Shown piece by piece: positions 20,119-30,731 of a stretch of DNA of 64,000 nucleotides. Position numbers and translations under genes: made by a program. Position 1 is the first letter of the stretch. Every line of letters starts with the position of its first letter. This DNA comes from Rhizomucor pusillus (lineage: Eukaryota; Mucoromycota; Mucoromycetes; Mucorales; Lichtheimiaceae), in the NCBI GenBank assembly GCA_900175165.2, contig FWWN02000671.1, positions 63,198 to 127,197 of the forward strand. Reading direction: 5' to 3'. The notes beneath the pieces are model-generated. The model was not told the origin of the DNA, did not search any database, and saw only the letters and a program-made list of their open reading frames with translations.

Positions 20119-21800
20119 ATGCATTTCAGTACTTTGAGTCTAGCGGCCAGTGCAGTTCTGTTTGCAGCAACATCAACAACTTCTGCAGCCGCTCTTCCCG
20201 TCAGCAACGAAGCCAACAGTGCTGTGCGTGTCGCTCTAGTGCGAAGTGAAAATGGCCAATTGGCACAGCTTAAGCGCACGGGCGGACTCAACCTCGAACG
20301 ACGTGCACAAACTGCATCCTTGTTCAATGCATTGGGACGTGAATATTTCATTGAGGTCGGCATTGGCACACCGGCGCAAATATTTAACCTGACTTTGGAT
20401 ACTGGAAGGTATAACGATGTTGACGGTGCAACAATGAAATGTACAGTATATAATATTCACCATCATTCTATCTAAAAAACGACAGCGCTGAATTGTGGGT
20501 CCCATCTACATCCTGTCCGTCCACCACTTGTCCATACCAAAGATTCGATTCATCAAAATCCTCAACATATAAAGGAACAAACACCGCATTCAAGATCCAA
20601 TACGGCATTGGAAGCGCCGAAGGCACGTACGCTCGAGAGACGGTGATGGTCGGTAATGCAAAGGTCGAGAACCAGACGATTGGTCTTGCAAAATCCACCA
20701 AGGATATTCTCGGTGTTGTAAGCAGCGGCGAGCAAGCAAACGGTATTTTCGGATTGGGATTCCCTGGGCTGAACGCAGCGCGCGGCGCTTCCAACGTGAC
20801 GCCGTTCGCGTTCAACCTGATGCCAAAACTCGAAAATCCGATCTTTTCAGTCTTCCTCAACAAGCATTTCTCGTTTGGCTACTCTGGAGAAGTCATGTTT
20901 GGTGGAACAGACAGCTCAAAGTACACGGCTAACATTGAATACGTGCCAGTAGCTTCGTATGACTTGACGGGATACAACGTTTCACCACTTTTGGGATCCA
21001 AGGCATCTCAAAAGGGAACATACTTGTACTGGACAGTGCCAGGCCAGGGCATCGCTGCTGGTTCTTACTCTGAAAACTTTTCTGACTTGCAAGGTCTTAT
21101 TCTGGATACCGGCACGACGCTGACAATGATACCACAGAAGTACGTAGAGGGTATTTTGAATGCCATTGCGCCCGGCAAGTACGTCTACAGCGCCGTCAAC
21201 GGTGTCTACTCTGTCGATTGCGGTTTGGCCTCCAGCTCCGAGACTGTCAAGATCCACCTGAGCACCTCAAACTCGGCCGCATCCTCCACTCCAGTCACCA
21301 TCACAACGCCCGTCTCCGAACTCGTGATTCCACTGGATACCGACTACCTGGAAACAGCTACTACCTGCGTTTTTGGTATCACCTCATCCGGTACCACGGA
21401 AGCATCGTCTGGGCAAACATGGATTATCGGTGAAGCTACTTTGCGCGCTGTCTACACCGTGCACGATATGAAAAACAATCGTGTCGGCTTGGCCCCAGCC
21501 AATTTCAATGGTAAGGTTGCAATGTCTTCTTCTCCGCACAATGCAACTGCTGCTAGTACAACCAAAGGTAACACTTCCTCTTCTGCTGCTACCAATGCAG
21601 CCAGCTCTACGACGACGACGACCTCCTCCTCTCCATCTTCCGCCAATAATGGCAACGACAGCGCGGCTGAAGGCAGCGGCGCTAGCAAGAACAATATGAA
21701 CTCGAGCGATGAAGTATCCTCTGCTGCATCTGCTACCATAACCCTTGCTCGCGTCACATTTGCAGTTTCACTCGCTGTATCTGCATCCCTCCTGCTCTGA
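20119..21800 (+). CDS. Secreted/GPI-anchored aspartic protease 1 (family A1, yapsin-like)
   Basis: Pepsin-type endopeptidase, two exons (20119-20408, 20486-21800), 534 residues. Signal peptide MHFSTLSLAASAVLFAATST is followed by a propeptide and RR near residue 60. The first catalytic motif DTGS-AELWVPS is split by the intron in the Ser codon (AG|C). The second is LILDTGTTLTMIP in exon 2. Conserved blocks include YFIEVGIGTPAQIFNLTLDT, IQYGIGSAEGTY (flap region) and NGIFGLGFPG. The C-terminus has a Ser/Thr/Asn-rich stalk (about 80 residues) and a hydrophobic end (VTFAVSLAVSASLLL), typical of a GPI signal. It is the first of three tandem paralogues and probably acts at the cell wall or plasma membrane, in wall remodelling or nutrition. 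Confidence 0.95.
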
Positions 21801-22180
21801 ATCATTGTCTGATGTAGCCCAATCTACATTGACGTAATTTATTTTGTTACCTATACAATTCTGTCACGAATATAACATAAAGTGTTGCTACTGCTACTAA
21901 ATCACGGTTCTAACCGTTAAACAAAAAGAACTGCTGGTATCGCTAAGGCTGGGGTCCTATATGCAATGCGTGCGCGCATATGCCACAATAGGCGTCATCG
22001 AAGACAATGAAGGTCTTGTCTCGGACAATTATGTATGCCTTTCTCTGAGACAATCAACGCGGTGTATATTTGTTTTTGATTATCCTTGCTTTCCTCTTTG
22101 CGTTTGTTTGCAGATCCTTTTTATTTGTCTTTCCTCTCCCTTTTTTCTCTTGTTTATTTACTCCCTCGCGCAGTCTAGTC
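21801..22180. other. Spacer between aspartic proteases 1 and 2
   Basis: 3' flank of the first protease and CT-rich promoter of the second. No gene is seen. Confidence 0.6.
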
Positions 22181-23833
22181 ATGAAAATCCTATCCTTAGC
22201 CACATCGGCATTGCTGATCCTTGCAGTTGATGCTCTTCCAGCGTCAGAGGAAAAGGAGAATCTTCTCCGACTTCCTCTCATCCGCACCATGCGCAGCGAT
22301 GATATATTGAATACTGCTCGGTGGAAACACGTCCATCGTTTCGGAAAGCGCCAAGAGTATTCAACGAAACTCTACAACGATCAAGGATCGCAGTATCTCG
22401 TGCAAGTCGGTATCGGCACTCCTCCGCAAAACTTTACGGTCACTTTGGATACTGGCAGGTAACAACAACAGTGAAAGAATCTTTAGAAGATAAAGTTTAA
22501 ATGTTTGCTTACCATTGATTGTTTTCGGGCAAAACTTGGTTGCAGCGCTGATCTGTGGGTACCGTCAAGCAAATGCCCACAGCAAGAATGCCCGTTTGGA
22601 GGTTTCCAAGAATCACAGTCAAGTTCGTTCAAGAGTAGCGGTGGCAAGTTTGGCATCCAGTACGGTATCGGCAGCGTAAATGGAACATACGTCACAGATA
22701 CGGTTACTGTTGCTGGTGCTAGCGTGCCCAATCAGCAATTCGGGCTGGCCATGACAACGCAAGATATCCTGACGTCCCCTACAACCGTCGGCGGTGGCGG
22801 CGACGGCGAAGACGAGCCGGGTATCAATAACAATAGATCCAGCGTCATTGCGAACGGCATTCTAGGACTGGGCTACCCGCAACTTACAGCTGCTACCACG
22901 CAAGGGCAAAAAGCATACAACCCGTTCGTGTTCAACCTAGTGGAGCAAAAAGTGATTAGCAACCCGGTGTTCTCGGTCTACATGAATCGGGCAGACCAGC
23001 CTGGTTGGGCTGGTGAGATCATCTTTGGTGGCACAGACACTTCAAAATACTCGGGGGATCTGCAGTACCTTCCTGTGGCACAGCTGACGACGCATCAGGA
23101 GCCACTTGGACCCGGCGGTGCTCCAGACGATCAATCTTCGTCGGACAACAGAAACGGGTACTATTACTGGATGGTGTATGGGCAAGGCGTATCTGTCACG
23201 AGCAATAATGGGTCGCCGAGAAACTACAACCTGCCTTCGGTCGGTGCGTTTATTCTTGACACTGGTACGACCTTGACGTACATGCCCACGCGAATTGCGA
23301 TCCAAGTCGCACAAGATCTCACTGGCCGGGGCGGCTTCCAGTTGGACAGACAATCAGGCGTGTTTATCGTCGATTGCAGTGTTGCACAGTCGTCCATGCA
23401 AGTCCAGCTACAAATGACCCGCTCACCTTCACCGTCCCAGAATCCGGTTGTTCTCAGCGTGCCCGCTTCGCAGCTCGTCCTCCCGCTTGACAGCGACTCT
23501 CCACAGACCGCATCGACCTGCATGCTCGGCATCGCTCCACTCGGTGACACTGGCGGTGGTCTCGGCTCAAACATGTTCTTGGTGGGTGACTCGATGCTTA
23601 GAAGCGCCTACCTGGTATTCGACATGGGTAAGAACCAGGTCGGCATCGCGGCTGCCAATGGAGTCGGCGGAAGTGTCAATGGTGTGAGTGCTGGTAACAG
23701 CAGCTCGTCCTCATCCTCTTCGTCGTCCTCGTCGTCATCCTCAGCGTCGTATTCTTCAAATATGCCTCCTCCTTTTACAGCCAAATGGACCGGCGCCTTA
23801 GCCTCGATCTTGCTTGCTGCTTGGTTCAATTGA
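22181..23833 (+). CDS. GPI-anchored aspartic protease 2 (family A1)
   Basis: Two exons (22181-22458, 22546-23833), 521 residues. Signal peptide MKILSLATSALLILAVDALP; a propeptide with a dibasic KR site in HRFGKRQEYS suggests Kex2-type processing. Active sites are DTGS-ADLWVPS (Ser codon split by the intron exactly as in its neighbours) and FILDTGTTLTYMP. YLVQVGIGTPPQNFTVTLDT and IQYGIGSVNGTY are the expected conserved segments. Between about residues 180 and 215 there is a Gly/Asp/Asn-rich loop absent from protease 1, and another near GPGGAPDDQSSSDN. The C-terminus has a run of about 16 Ser and then a hydrophobic tail (LASILLAAWFN), a GPI-type end. Reading through the intron would give TAA right after the Gly-Arg, so unspliced mRNA makes only the propeptide. 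Confidence 0.95.
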
Positions 23834-24313
23834 TAATTTGTTCCATGGCTGTCCGTAAATATCTATCTAGCTTGCTCTATATTTTTTTTTTCGCTTACTC
23901 TATATGCTTGCATTGTCCGAAAATAGACTTGCGTTGGATGCCATTGTAATCTCTTGCATGAAAACAATAGTAACCTTGCTTATTTGCACTACTATGTGAT
24001 CTTTATTTTTACTTCTCTGTCTCTGCCTCTCTCTCTTTGGTGTTTCCCTTTTTCTTCATTTGGGTGATGCATCAACGCTGCTGCTTTGACGGCACTTGTC
24101 AGAATGTCCTTCTTTTTATTTGCGGGGATGTGGCGTCTTTTGCAGTATTCCACGTCGGAGGAGTATCGTCAGGTGAGGGAAGGTACCGTAAACCCCATCC
24201 TTACGACCCCAGCGCAAAAGAAGATTTTTTTCTGTCAAAGGCCTTAACCCCTTCCTTGGCCAGACCTTAGTCCTTTCTTTTCTTTTTTTTGTCTCTCTTT
24301 CTCTTAATAATTG
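23834..24313. other. Spacer between aspartic proteases 2 and 3
   Basis: No gene is seen. Contains T-rich runs and a CT-rich block directly before the third protease start. Confidence 0.6.
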
Positions 24314-25905
24314 ATGCGGTGGTCGAGCTGCGTGTGCTTGTTGACAGCCATCATCGCTGCTGGTGCTGCTGGTGCTACTGCTGCTGCTGGGTCGTCGTCA
24401 TCCAAGGACAAGACAATACGGTTGCCAATTACAAAACGGCAACAAAGCTGCAAGCTGCAGCGGCGAGATGTTTCTGTTACAAACTACCGGGCGCAACTGT
24501 TCAACGATGATGGATCCGAGTATTTGATCCGCATTGGTATCGGCACACCGCCCCAAAACTTTACAGTAGCGCTAGATACCGGAAGGTAAGTAAATAGAAG
24601 CCGACAGATATGTAGCAAACTACAATGTTTTAACAAACGCCCCCGAGTAGCGCTGATCTGTGGGTACCGTCGTCGCAGTGTCCCGACAAAGCCTGTCCCT
24701 TGGCCAGATTCGATCCGCACTTGTCGAGCACGTTTAAGGATACCGGTACACCTTTCCAGATCGTATACGGCATTGGAAACGCAAATGGGTCATACGCGCG
24801 CGACACAGTACACGTTGGAGGCATTACAGTCCAAGACCAGCAGTTTGGTCTAGCCGCTTTGACAGATAACATTGTAGCACCAGGCCGTGATTTAGAGGTG
24901 ATGGCTGTCATGTCCCCAGAAAATGTTCCCGGTCACGATGAAATAGCAAACGGTATATTTGGATTGGGATATCCACATTTATCATCCGGAAACCAGCAGC
25001 AATCCTCGTATGTTCCTTTTATCTTCAATCTCGCACAACAGAACCTTATCGCGGAACCTGTGTTTTCTGTGTACATGGGGTCCTTGTACGACCAAGGCTG
25101 GAGCGGCGATCTGTTGCTGGGAGGCATAGACTCTACAAAGTATCAAGGGCAGATCACGTACGTGCCCGTGGCTGGTTCGCCCAAATCGAACGGAAGGATC
25201 TACACGTATTGGATGGGGCATGGCCAGAATATTCGTCTGTTGCAGGATAATACTGAAGTTGCCGTTGTTGACCACGCGTTCACGCCCACCCGCGGATTTA
25301 TCATCGATACCGGTACGACGTTGACCTACATGGACCAGGATATTGCACGGAACATTGTGACTGCAATGGTCGGCAAGCCCGAGGATGTTACCTTGGACAA
25401 TGCATCTGGAACGTACATTGTCCCCTGCGCTGTTTACAAGTCTCCGCATCGATTGGAACTAGCTCTATCGAACCAGAAAGAACCTTCAACGGATCCTCTG
25501 AGAATCAGCGTGCCCATCAAAGATTTAGTGATCCCACTCGACACCGATAACACTGAAAGTGCTACGCGGTGCATGTTTGGTATCGCGCCGTGGACATCAG
25601 CTGGCACAGAGCACCTAAACAGCGCGGGCATGGTGCTGGTTGGCGACAGTCTGCTGCGTTCGACATATCTGGTGTTTGACATGGGCCAGAACCGTATCGG
25701 CTTTGCAAAGGCTGTCGGTTCTGATGCAAGAATATCAGGAGGCGGCGGCACTGGCTCCAGTCCAAACGCTGACGACGACGATGATGCTGGTACACGCTTG
25801 TCTGGTTCGCAGCTTTCATCATCAGGGTCGACGATATCTACTTGTAGTACTTTTCTGCTTCGTTTCCTGCTTGTCTTTGGGATTGCCGCTTTTCACTTCA
25901 AATAA
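24314..25905 (+). CDS. GPI-anchored aspartic protease 3 (family A1)
   Basis: Two exons (24314-24585, 24651-25905), 508 residues. The N-terminus (MRWSSCVCLLTAIIAAGAAG) is a signal peptide; the propeptide has KR and RR sites. The first catalytic motif DTGS-ADLWVPSSQCP is again split by the intron in its Ser codon, and the second is FIIDTGTTLTYMD. YLIRIGIGTPPQNFTVALDT and IVYGIGNANGSY are conserved blocks. Compared with the other two, the Ser stalk is shorter and mixed with Asp (NADDDDDAG), and the tail ends with a hydrophobic stretch (FLLRFLLVFGIAAFHF). The array probably arose by tandem duplication, since spacing, intron position and orientation all match. Confidence 0.95.
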
Positions 25906-26195
25906 AATTTGATGTCTGTATGCAAAGTGCTATGTGTGTTTGACCCCTTTGAATAGTTTCTATGGTTCGAAAATACAACTCTTCATCGGCTTAGATATAT
26001 TTTTACGGTGCAATGTATCTGGTCACAAATAGGAAACAGAGACGACCTTTTCGAGGTACACAAATAATGCAAGGTGCATTTATCCAGAGATTAAGGGGGA
26101 AAGACAAAAAAGGAAGCGTGCGTGTAGATATATATGTGATAACAGTGTGTGGTGAATAATAAGACGTACGATAACAAGTTTATAGTGAGCAATAT
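25906..26195. other. 3' flanks of convergent genes
   Basis: Tail-to-tail spacer between protease 3 and the minus-strand glycosyltransferase-like gene. No gene is seen. Confidence 0.6.
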
Positions 26196-27554
26196 CTACC
26201 AATCCTGCAGAGACTCGATACGGCATTCATCGTCTTGGTCGTTGGGATAAACCAAGTCAGTTTGTACCTGCGCAGCCCACGCAGCTGCCTTTAGGTACTC
26301 ATCCCCGTAACTTCCGAGCAAATAGTCCATTCGTGACAGAATGATCCAATCCATGTATAACCGTGCATATGCCATTTTGAGATGCTGTTCTTCCGATTCA
26401 AGCAACGAGAGTTCTTGATGCTGCGGTGGCGCAAAGTCGTATCCGTCGGCCACAGCGTGTAAAACAATAGGTCGATCTTTTTGGCGGTGTTTGCCGATGG
26501 CAGCGCGCATTGTCTCTATCATATCGGAGGAAGGTGCTGACAGGAATACATGGCACTTTTTGCCCATCACTTGGGCCCTGCTGCACACGGATGCTGCTCT
26601 TGATGCCAAGCAACGAGCGCTGGTACTGTCTGTTACATGAATACCGATGCGCATCCAGCGATCGAGGACAGGCGATTCAAACCGACCGAGCGGATCAGCA
26701 TAGAGCGTGCCTCCCATCAAATCTCTGTATGGTATTAAATGATTTGATAGCCAGCCTGAGGGCTTGTGGAACAGCAATCGACTTGCTAGCCAGAAACCCT
26801 CGGAAACACTCAGATCGCCTAAACGATACTGGTCCATGTGCCGTTGCAAGGACGGGTTCTGCTGCATGTACTTCCATGAATCCAGATGACTGTATCGAAG
26901 TATTCTAACATTGTTTTCCCGAAAGTTGTCAGCAAAGTTGACGTTACTGAGTTCACTCGCTGATATAGAATCCACAGTCTTGATTGTTGCTGGATCTGCG
27001 CGGCTGCTGTAAAAGTCTGCCTGTCCCATGTGCATGCTCATGTAGCTCGGTGTCGGCTCGAAAAACCACTCAAACTTGACTGGCGTATCCATATCAACAG
27101 CAAAGGCTGCTGCTCCATTTTCGTACAGTGCTGAGAATAGATATCCGTTGACTATGCTCGCCAGTCGTTCTTCCAGAGGTCCACACTGTGAATCGTGCTT
27201 GCACGTATACAGAACGAGCAGCGGCGGTGTGTCGAAATCGGGCGTGCGATTGGCAACGTAGCTCGCGAGAACGTGTGCCAACGCCGAGATTAATAGTGGA
27301 TGGTTTGATCGGCGATAGGGATTTGCTTTCTGGACGATTATGTCGCTGTCAGTGGATATTGAAAGTTTCGAGTTTACGACCGAGTGGAAAGAAGAGAAGA
27401 AAAGGTATAAAAGGATGCAGCAGATGAAGACCAATGCCCAACCTTTTGGCCTCATTGTGTGCAGCAGTTGGCCTGGCTTGACCCATCCCATCGAAAGTGC
27501 GGTGATAGAAAAATAATAACTTGGATATATTTTGCCCTTAAAGATAATTTCCAT
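26196..27554 (-). CDS. Type II membrane glycosyltransferase, fucosyltransferase-like
   Basis: Intronless, 452 residues. A single N-terminal membrane anchor (GWALVFICCILLYLFFSSF) places the catalytic part in the Golgi lumen. The true start may be an internal ATG 5' of that anchor (MGWVKPG or MRPKGW). The C-terminal part shows the pattern of GT37/GT23-superfamily fucosyltransferases: an IGIHVTDSTSAR segment, a strand-loop VFLSAPSSDMIETMRAAI, and near the end YMDWIILSRMDYLLGSYGDE followed by AAAWAA, like the donor-binding end of plant xyloglucan fucosyltransferases. Fucose-containing wall polymers are known in Mucoromycota, so a role in wall or glycoprotein fucosylation is plausible. The family match rests on motif resemblance by eye, so the substrate is open. 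Confidence 0.6.
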   Translation of the reverse strand: MEIIFKGKIYPSYYFSITALSMGWVKPGQLLHTMRPKGWALVFICCILLYLFFSSFHSVVNSKLSISTDSDIIVQKANPYRRSNHPLLISALAHVLASYVANRTPDFDTPPLLVLYTCKHDSQCGPLEERLASIVNGYLFSALYENGAAAFAVDMDTPVKFEWFFEPTPSYMSMHMGQADFYSSRADPATIKTVDSISASELSNVNFADNFRENNVRILRYSHLDSWKYMQQNPSLQRHMDQYRLGDLSVSEGFWLASRLLFHKPSGWLSNHLIPYRDLMGGTLYADPLGRFESPVLDRWMRIGIHVTDSTSARCLASRAASVCSRAQVMGKKCHVFLSAPSSDMIETMRAAIGKHRQKDRPIVLHAVADGYDFAPPQHQELSLLESEEQHLKMAYARLYMDWIILSRMDYLLGSYGDEYLKAAAWAAQVQTDLVYPNDQDDECRIESLQDW

Positions 27555-28911
27555 CGTTCTCCTGATGAGCTTTTGCCGAATTTTTTAAATACAGCATAAT
27601 CTTTGTGGTTGATGCATTTCTCTTCAGCTAGTAGATGCAAATATTTATTTTACCTGATAACCCAGGTCGCCAGATGCACGCGAGCGTTATCACAACCATG
27701 AGCTAGCCATATACATACACTTTCGTGCATCTGTATTCTTACGATGCAGTTTCGAGAACCAGACAGTCGTGAAAGGTTACCATTCGGAGTTTAGACAGAG
27801 AATTTCGTGATTTTGGCCTTTTTTGGCCAGCATCGGCGATTTGCATGGTCATAGATCATCGAAAGAAGCCAAAGGAATAAAAAAAGGGTTCTGCTGATCA
27901 TTTCTGTGACAATTCAATGGTTACGTGTATGCATCATAGTGACGAATCAAAAAGCATGTATCCCAAATTGGGATGTTACTGTGTGGCGTTTGCTTTACAC
28001 GTTTAAGCTTTTTCTGTGTATCGTTGTAGATCTAGTGACTTTGGCTGGGCAGCTGTAAAAAATACGAGTCGCCGCAGCCACACACCATCGTTTTTGGAAG
28101 TGCTTGCAATAAATGCGATCTATTCCTTTTTCCCGGATGTCGCATGAAGTTGGCAGAAATTAGGGTTGTGCTTGAGTCAATGAAAAAATTCGAAGCTGAT
28201 ACATAGGACGAGAAGATATGTATGCAGCAGAGACGGTTACAAACAAATGATAATGGCAAAGCAAGTGGGACGACGTGCATGAGCGGGACTAGTGGAAGCC
28301 CTGCGGCAGAGCTTTACCCAGAATGGTCATGAATATCCCTTTTTTACTGTCCAGTGCCGAAAGAGCGAATAGCAGCGAATTTTTCCAGAAAAGCCATTTG
28401 CCCGCCTGTCCGATGAACGTAAGCGGTTCTTGGATAAAAAAGCCTTTTTTTTCACTTGCGTATTCACTTGACCAGAAAAAGCAAGTTGCCCAAATCGAGA
28501 TTTGCCACAGATTGTTCCACCTCATCAGAAAATTGTTCCAAAAAGCCCTGCGTGTCTGAGAATACACCCTCACGATGCCTCGGCGGAGTTTCGAGTGATT
28601 GGGAAGGTACCGAGAAACTGGCACCCTTCCATTGATGAGAAAACCCAACCATGACCTTTTCTGCTCTTTTTTTTTTTGGTCGACACACTGTGTCAGTGCT
28701 TTGATCCCGAATATATTTCCAGATAAGCCCTAATTACCGTTACGCAACTGTTTTGCTTCTCTTCCACTAGGTGAGAGCTCTGCCAACTGCTTTGCCTCTC
28801 ACGTCCCTCCCAATAACACGATCCTCCATTGCCATTCCCTCATTGCACAGAAGTCCCTGGAATCGCAAACACAACGCACACAGCCCCCCTGTTACATGAC
28901 ATAGGTCCACC
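27555..28911. other. Intergenic region, 1.36 kb
   Basis: I see no supported gene. Overlapping ORFs on both strands around 28289-28690 have no recognised domain. The 150 bp before the second velvet gene is CT-rich. Confidence 0.5.
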
Positions 28912-30261
28912 ATGAATGCTCTTGTACCTCCTCCGATGGGTCTTGGGCGACCAAGTCGACAGAGTATCCAGTACAGACTAGGTACGCTATGGAGTGACCG
29001 CTACCAAGAAGAAAATAGAAGCCGCAAAATTATTAAACTTATCCCATTTTTTCCAATATTGACAAATGCACATCTAGTCATAATGCAACATCCAAACAGG
29101 GCGCGTTGCTGCGGGTTTGGCGAGAAGGATAAGCGGCCTGTTGATCCACCACCCATTCTCCAGCTCTGTGTAGTTGGACCGGATGGCTCGCTAGTTAAAG
29201 TCAAGCAAGTTTCCATTTTTAATTATATTGGGATTATTGCTTTCCCTCCGATGGGATGCAATCGCCGCAACTGACGATGATGGCTAACTGAAACATTAGG
29301 CAAGTCGACAATGTATCTCATTTTATCGTCCAATGCGATCTGTATTCCGTGGATCAAAAACATATTCGCAACGTCGTGTACCATCCATCATCCATCAACC
29401 CTGCCTACCCAAACACCTCAGCTGTTGTCATGACATTTCAGGAACCTACACCGATCCGCAACTTGCTTGGTACAGTCGTGTCAAGCGCATATCAATTAAC
29501 AGATCTCGACAATGAACCTGGTGTCTTTTTTGTCTTTCCCGACTTGTCGATCCGCACGGAAGGACAGTTTAGGCTCAAGTTCAAATTCATCGACCTGTCT
29601 GCTGGGTATGTTCTGTAGCACCAACCGAAAACACACACACGCGAGCGCGAACGTGGGACTCACTGTCACTTTTTCTAAAAATAAACACCATAGGGAGCCG
29701 TTGACAATGAGCACCCAGGTACTCACTGAAGTCTTTAGCGATGCATTTACAGTATATTCGGCAAAAAATTTTCCCGGAATGACACGTAAATATATGTCTG
29801 GCGCGGGGAGATTTCATCGTTTTGGTCTGTTGGAAGGGATCAGCTAACACGCGGACTTTATAAAAGGCTCCACCGCACTTTCCCAGTGCTTCTCAAGGCA
29901 AGGCATCAAAATATCAGTCCGGAAGGCACCAGGCCTGAAACGCAGTACAGATGATGTATTCGGGACAAGAGATTCTACACCGACTTCGGAAACTCCCGAT
30001 AGCCTCGTCTCTGCTAGTTCCAGCAGTCAACGTGAAGGAGCGGAAGCTTCTCCAAGCGGCAGCAGTAGTAGCACCAGCAACATTAAGGAGTCAAAGGGGT
30101 CAATAAGCAGCAGCAGTGGAAGCAACACAATAACAGATGTCGGAACACCTCGTAAACCAACCACCTCGTATACTCGCATCGACATATCAACAGTCCTCGA
30201 CTTGGCCCCGCCTTCCGACAAGCAGAATAAACAAGATAGCAGGTCTCAGGACCCGTCGTAA
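28912..30261 (+). CDS. Velvet-domain transcription regulator 2
   Basis: Five exons, about 329 residues: 28912-28981, 29078-29204, 29300-29605, 29694-29785, 29867-30261. Unlike the paralogue at 7696 it has almost no N-terminal extension. The velvet domain starts at once: LVIMQHPNRARCCGFGEKDK, RPVDPPPILQLCVV, then VSHFIVQCDLYSVDQK, GVFFVFPDLSIRTEGQFRLK and FTVYSAKNFPGM. After the domain come SQCFSRQGIKIS, also present in the first velvet protein, and a Ser-rich tail of about 100 residues. Intron 2 must use a GC donor (GCAAGT at 29205): the exon then reads VKVK-QVDNV, whereas the nearby GT gives another frame. Short forms like this resemble the VosA/VelB-type part of the family more than VeA, but subgroup assignment by eye is unsafe. 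Confidence 0.92.
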
Positions 30262-30731
30262 ATGCTTCGTGGTTCTCAATTGGGTGGAAATTGATTCCTT
30301 TTGATTCTTTTCTTCCATTTTGCACGCTATCAAACCTCGAGTCGTGTGTGCTTCAGACAGCACGATCTTTAATAACTGTATATATAATAGTATTATCCTT
30401 TTAACTAGGTCTAAAAAAGCTGTAGATATCTTGACAGGCTCCCGTTGATAGATCTTCTTATAAATATGCGACAGGGCAGACATTCTAGTGCTTCTTCTTT
30501 CCAGTTTACTCCTCGTCTTGCACCTCCTCCTTGTTCTACTCGACACCGCTCTTGCTATTTCTTCTCCATAGCAGCAAGGGGGAGAGGGAGCGGGGCCGCG
30601 CGCAACTCCTCGCTTTTGCTTGATAAAACCAGAAACCCCTCCTTTCCTGGTACCAATGTTACACGATCGTCGTACGGAAAACGTGAACGTGTTCATTTAG
30701 ATCGTCCTCTTTCTCTCTCCTACTTGTCGTT
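30262..30731. other. Promoter region of the TBC-domain gene
   Basis: No gene is seen. A TATAAATA lies at 30459-30466, far (265 bp) from the ATG. CT-rich blocks precede the start. Confidence 0.5.

Noticed and set aside
28289..28690. Overlapping minus and plus ORFs near 28.5 kb
   Set aside because: No domain, no consistent splicing and no neighbour logic.
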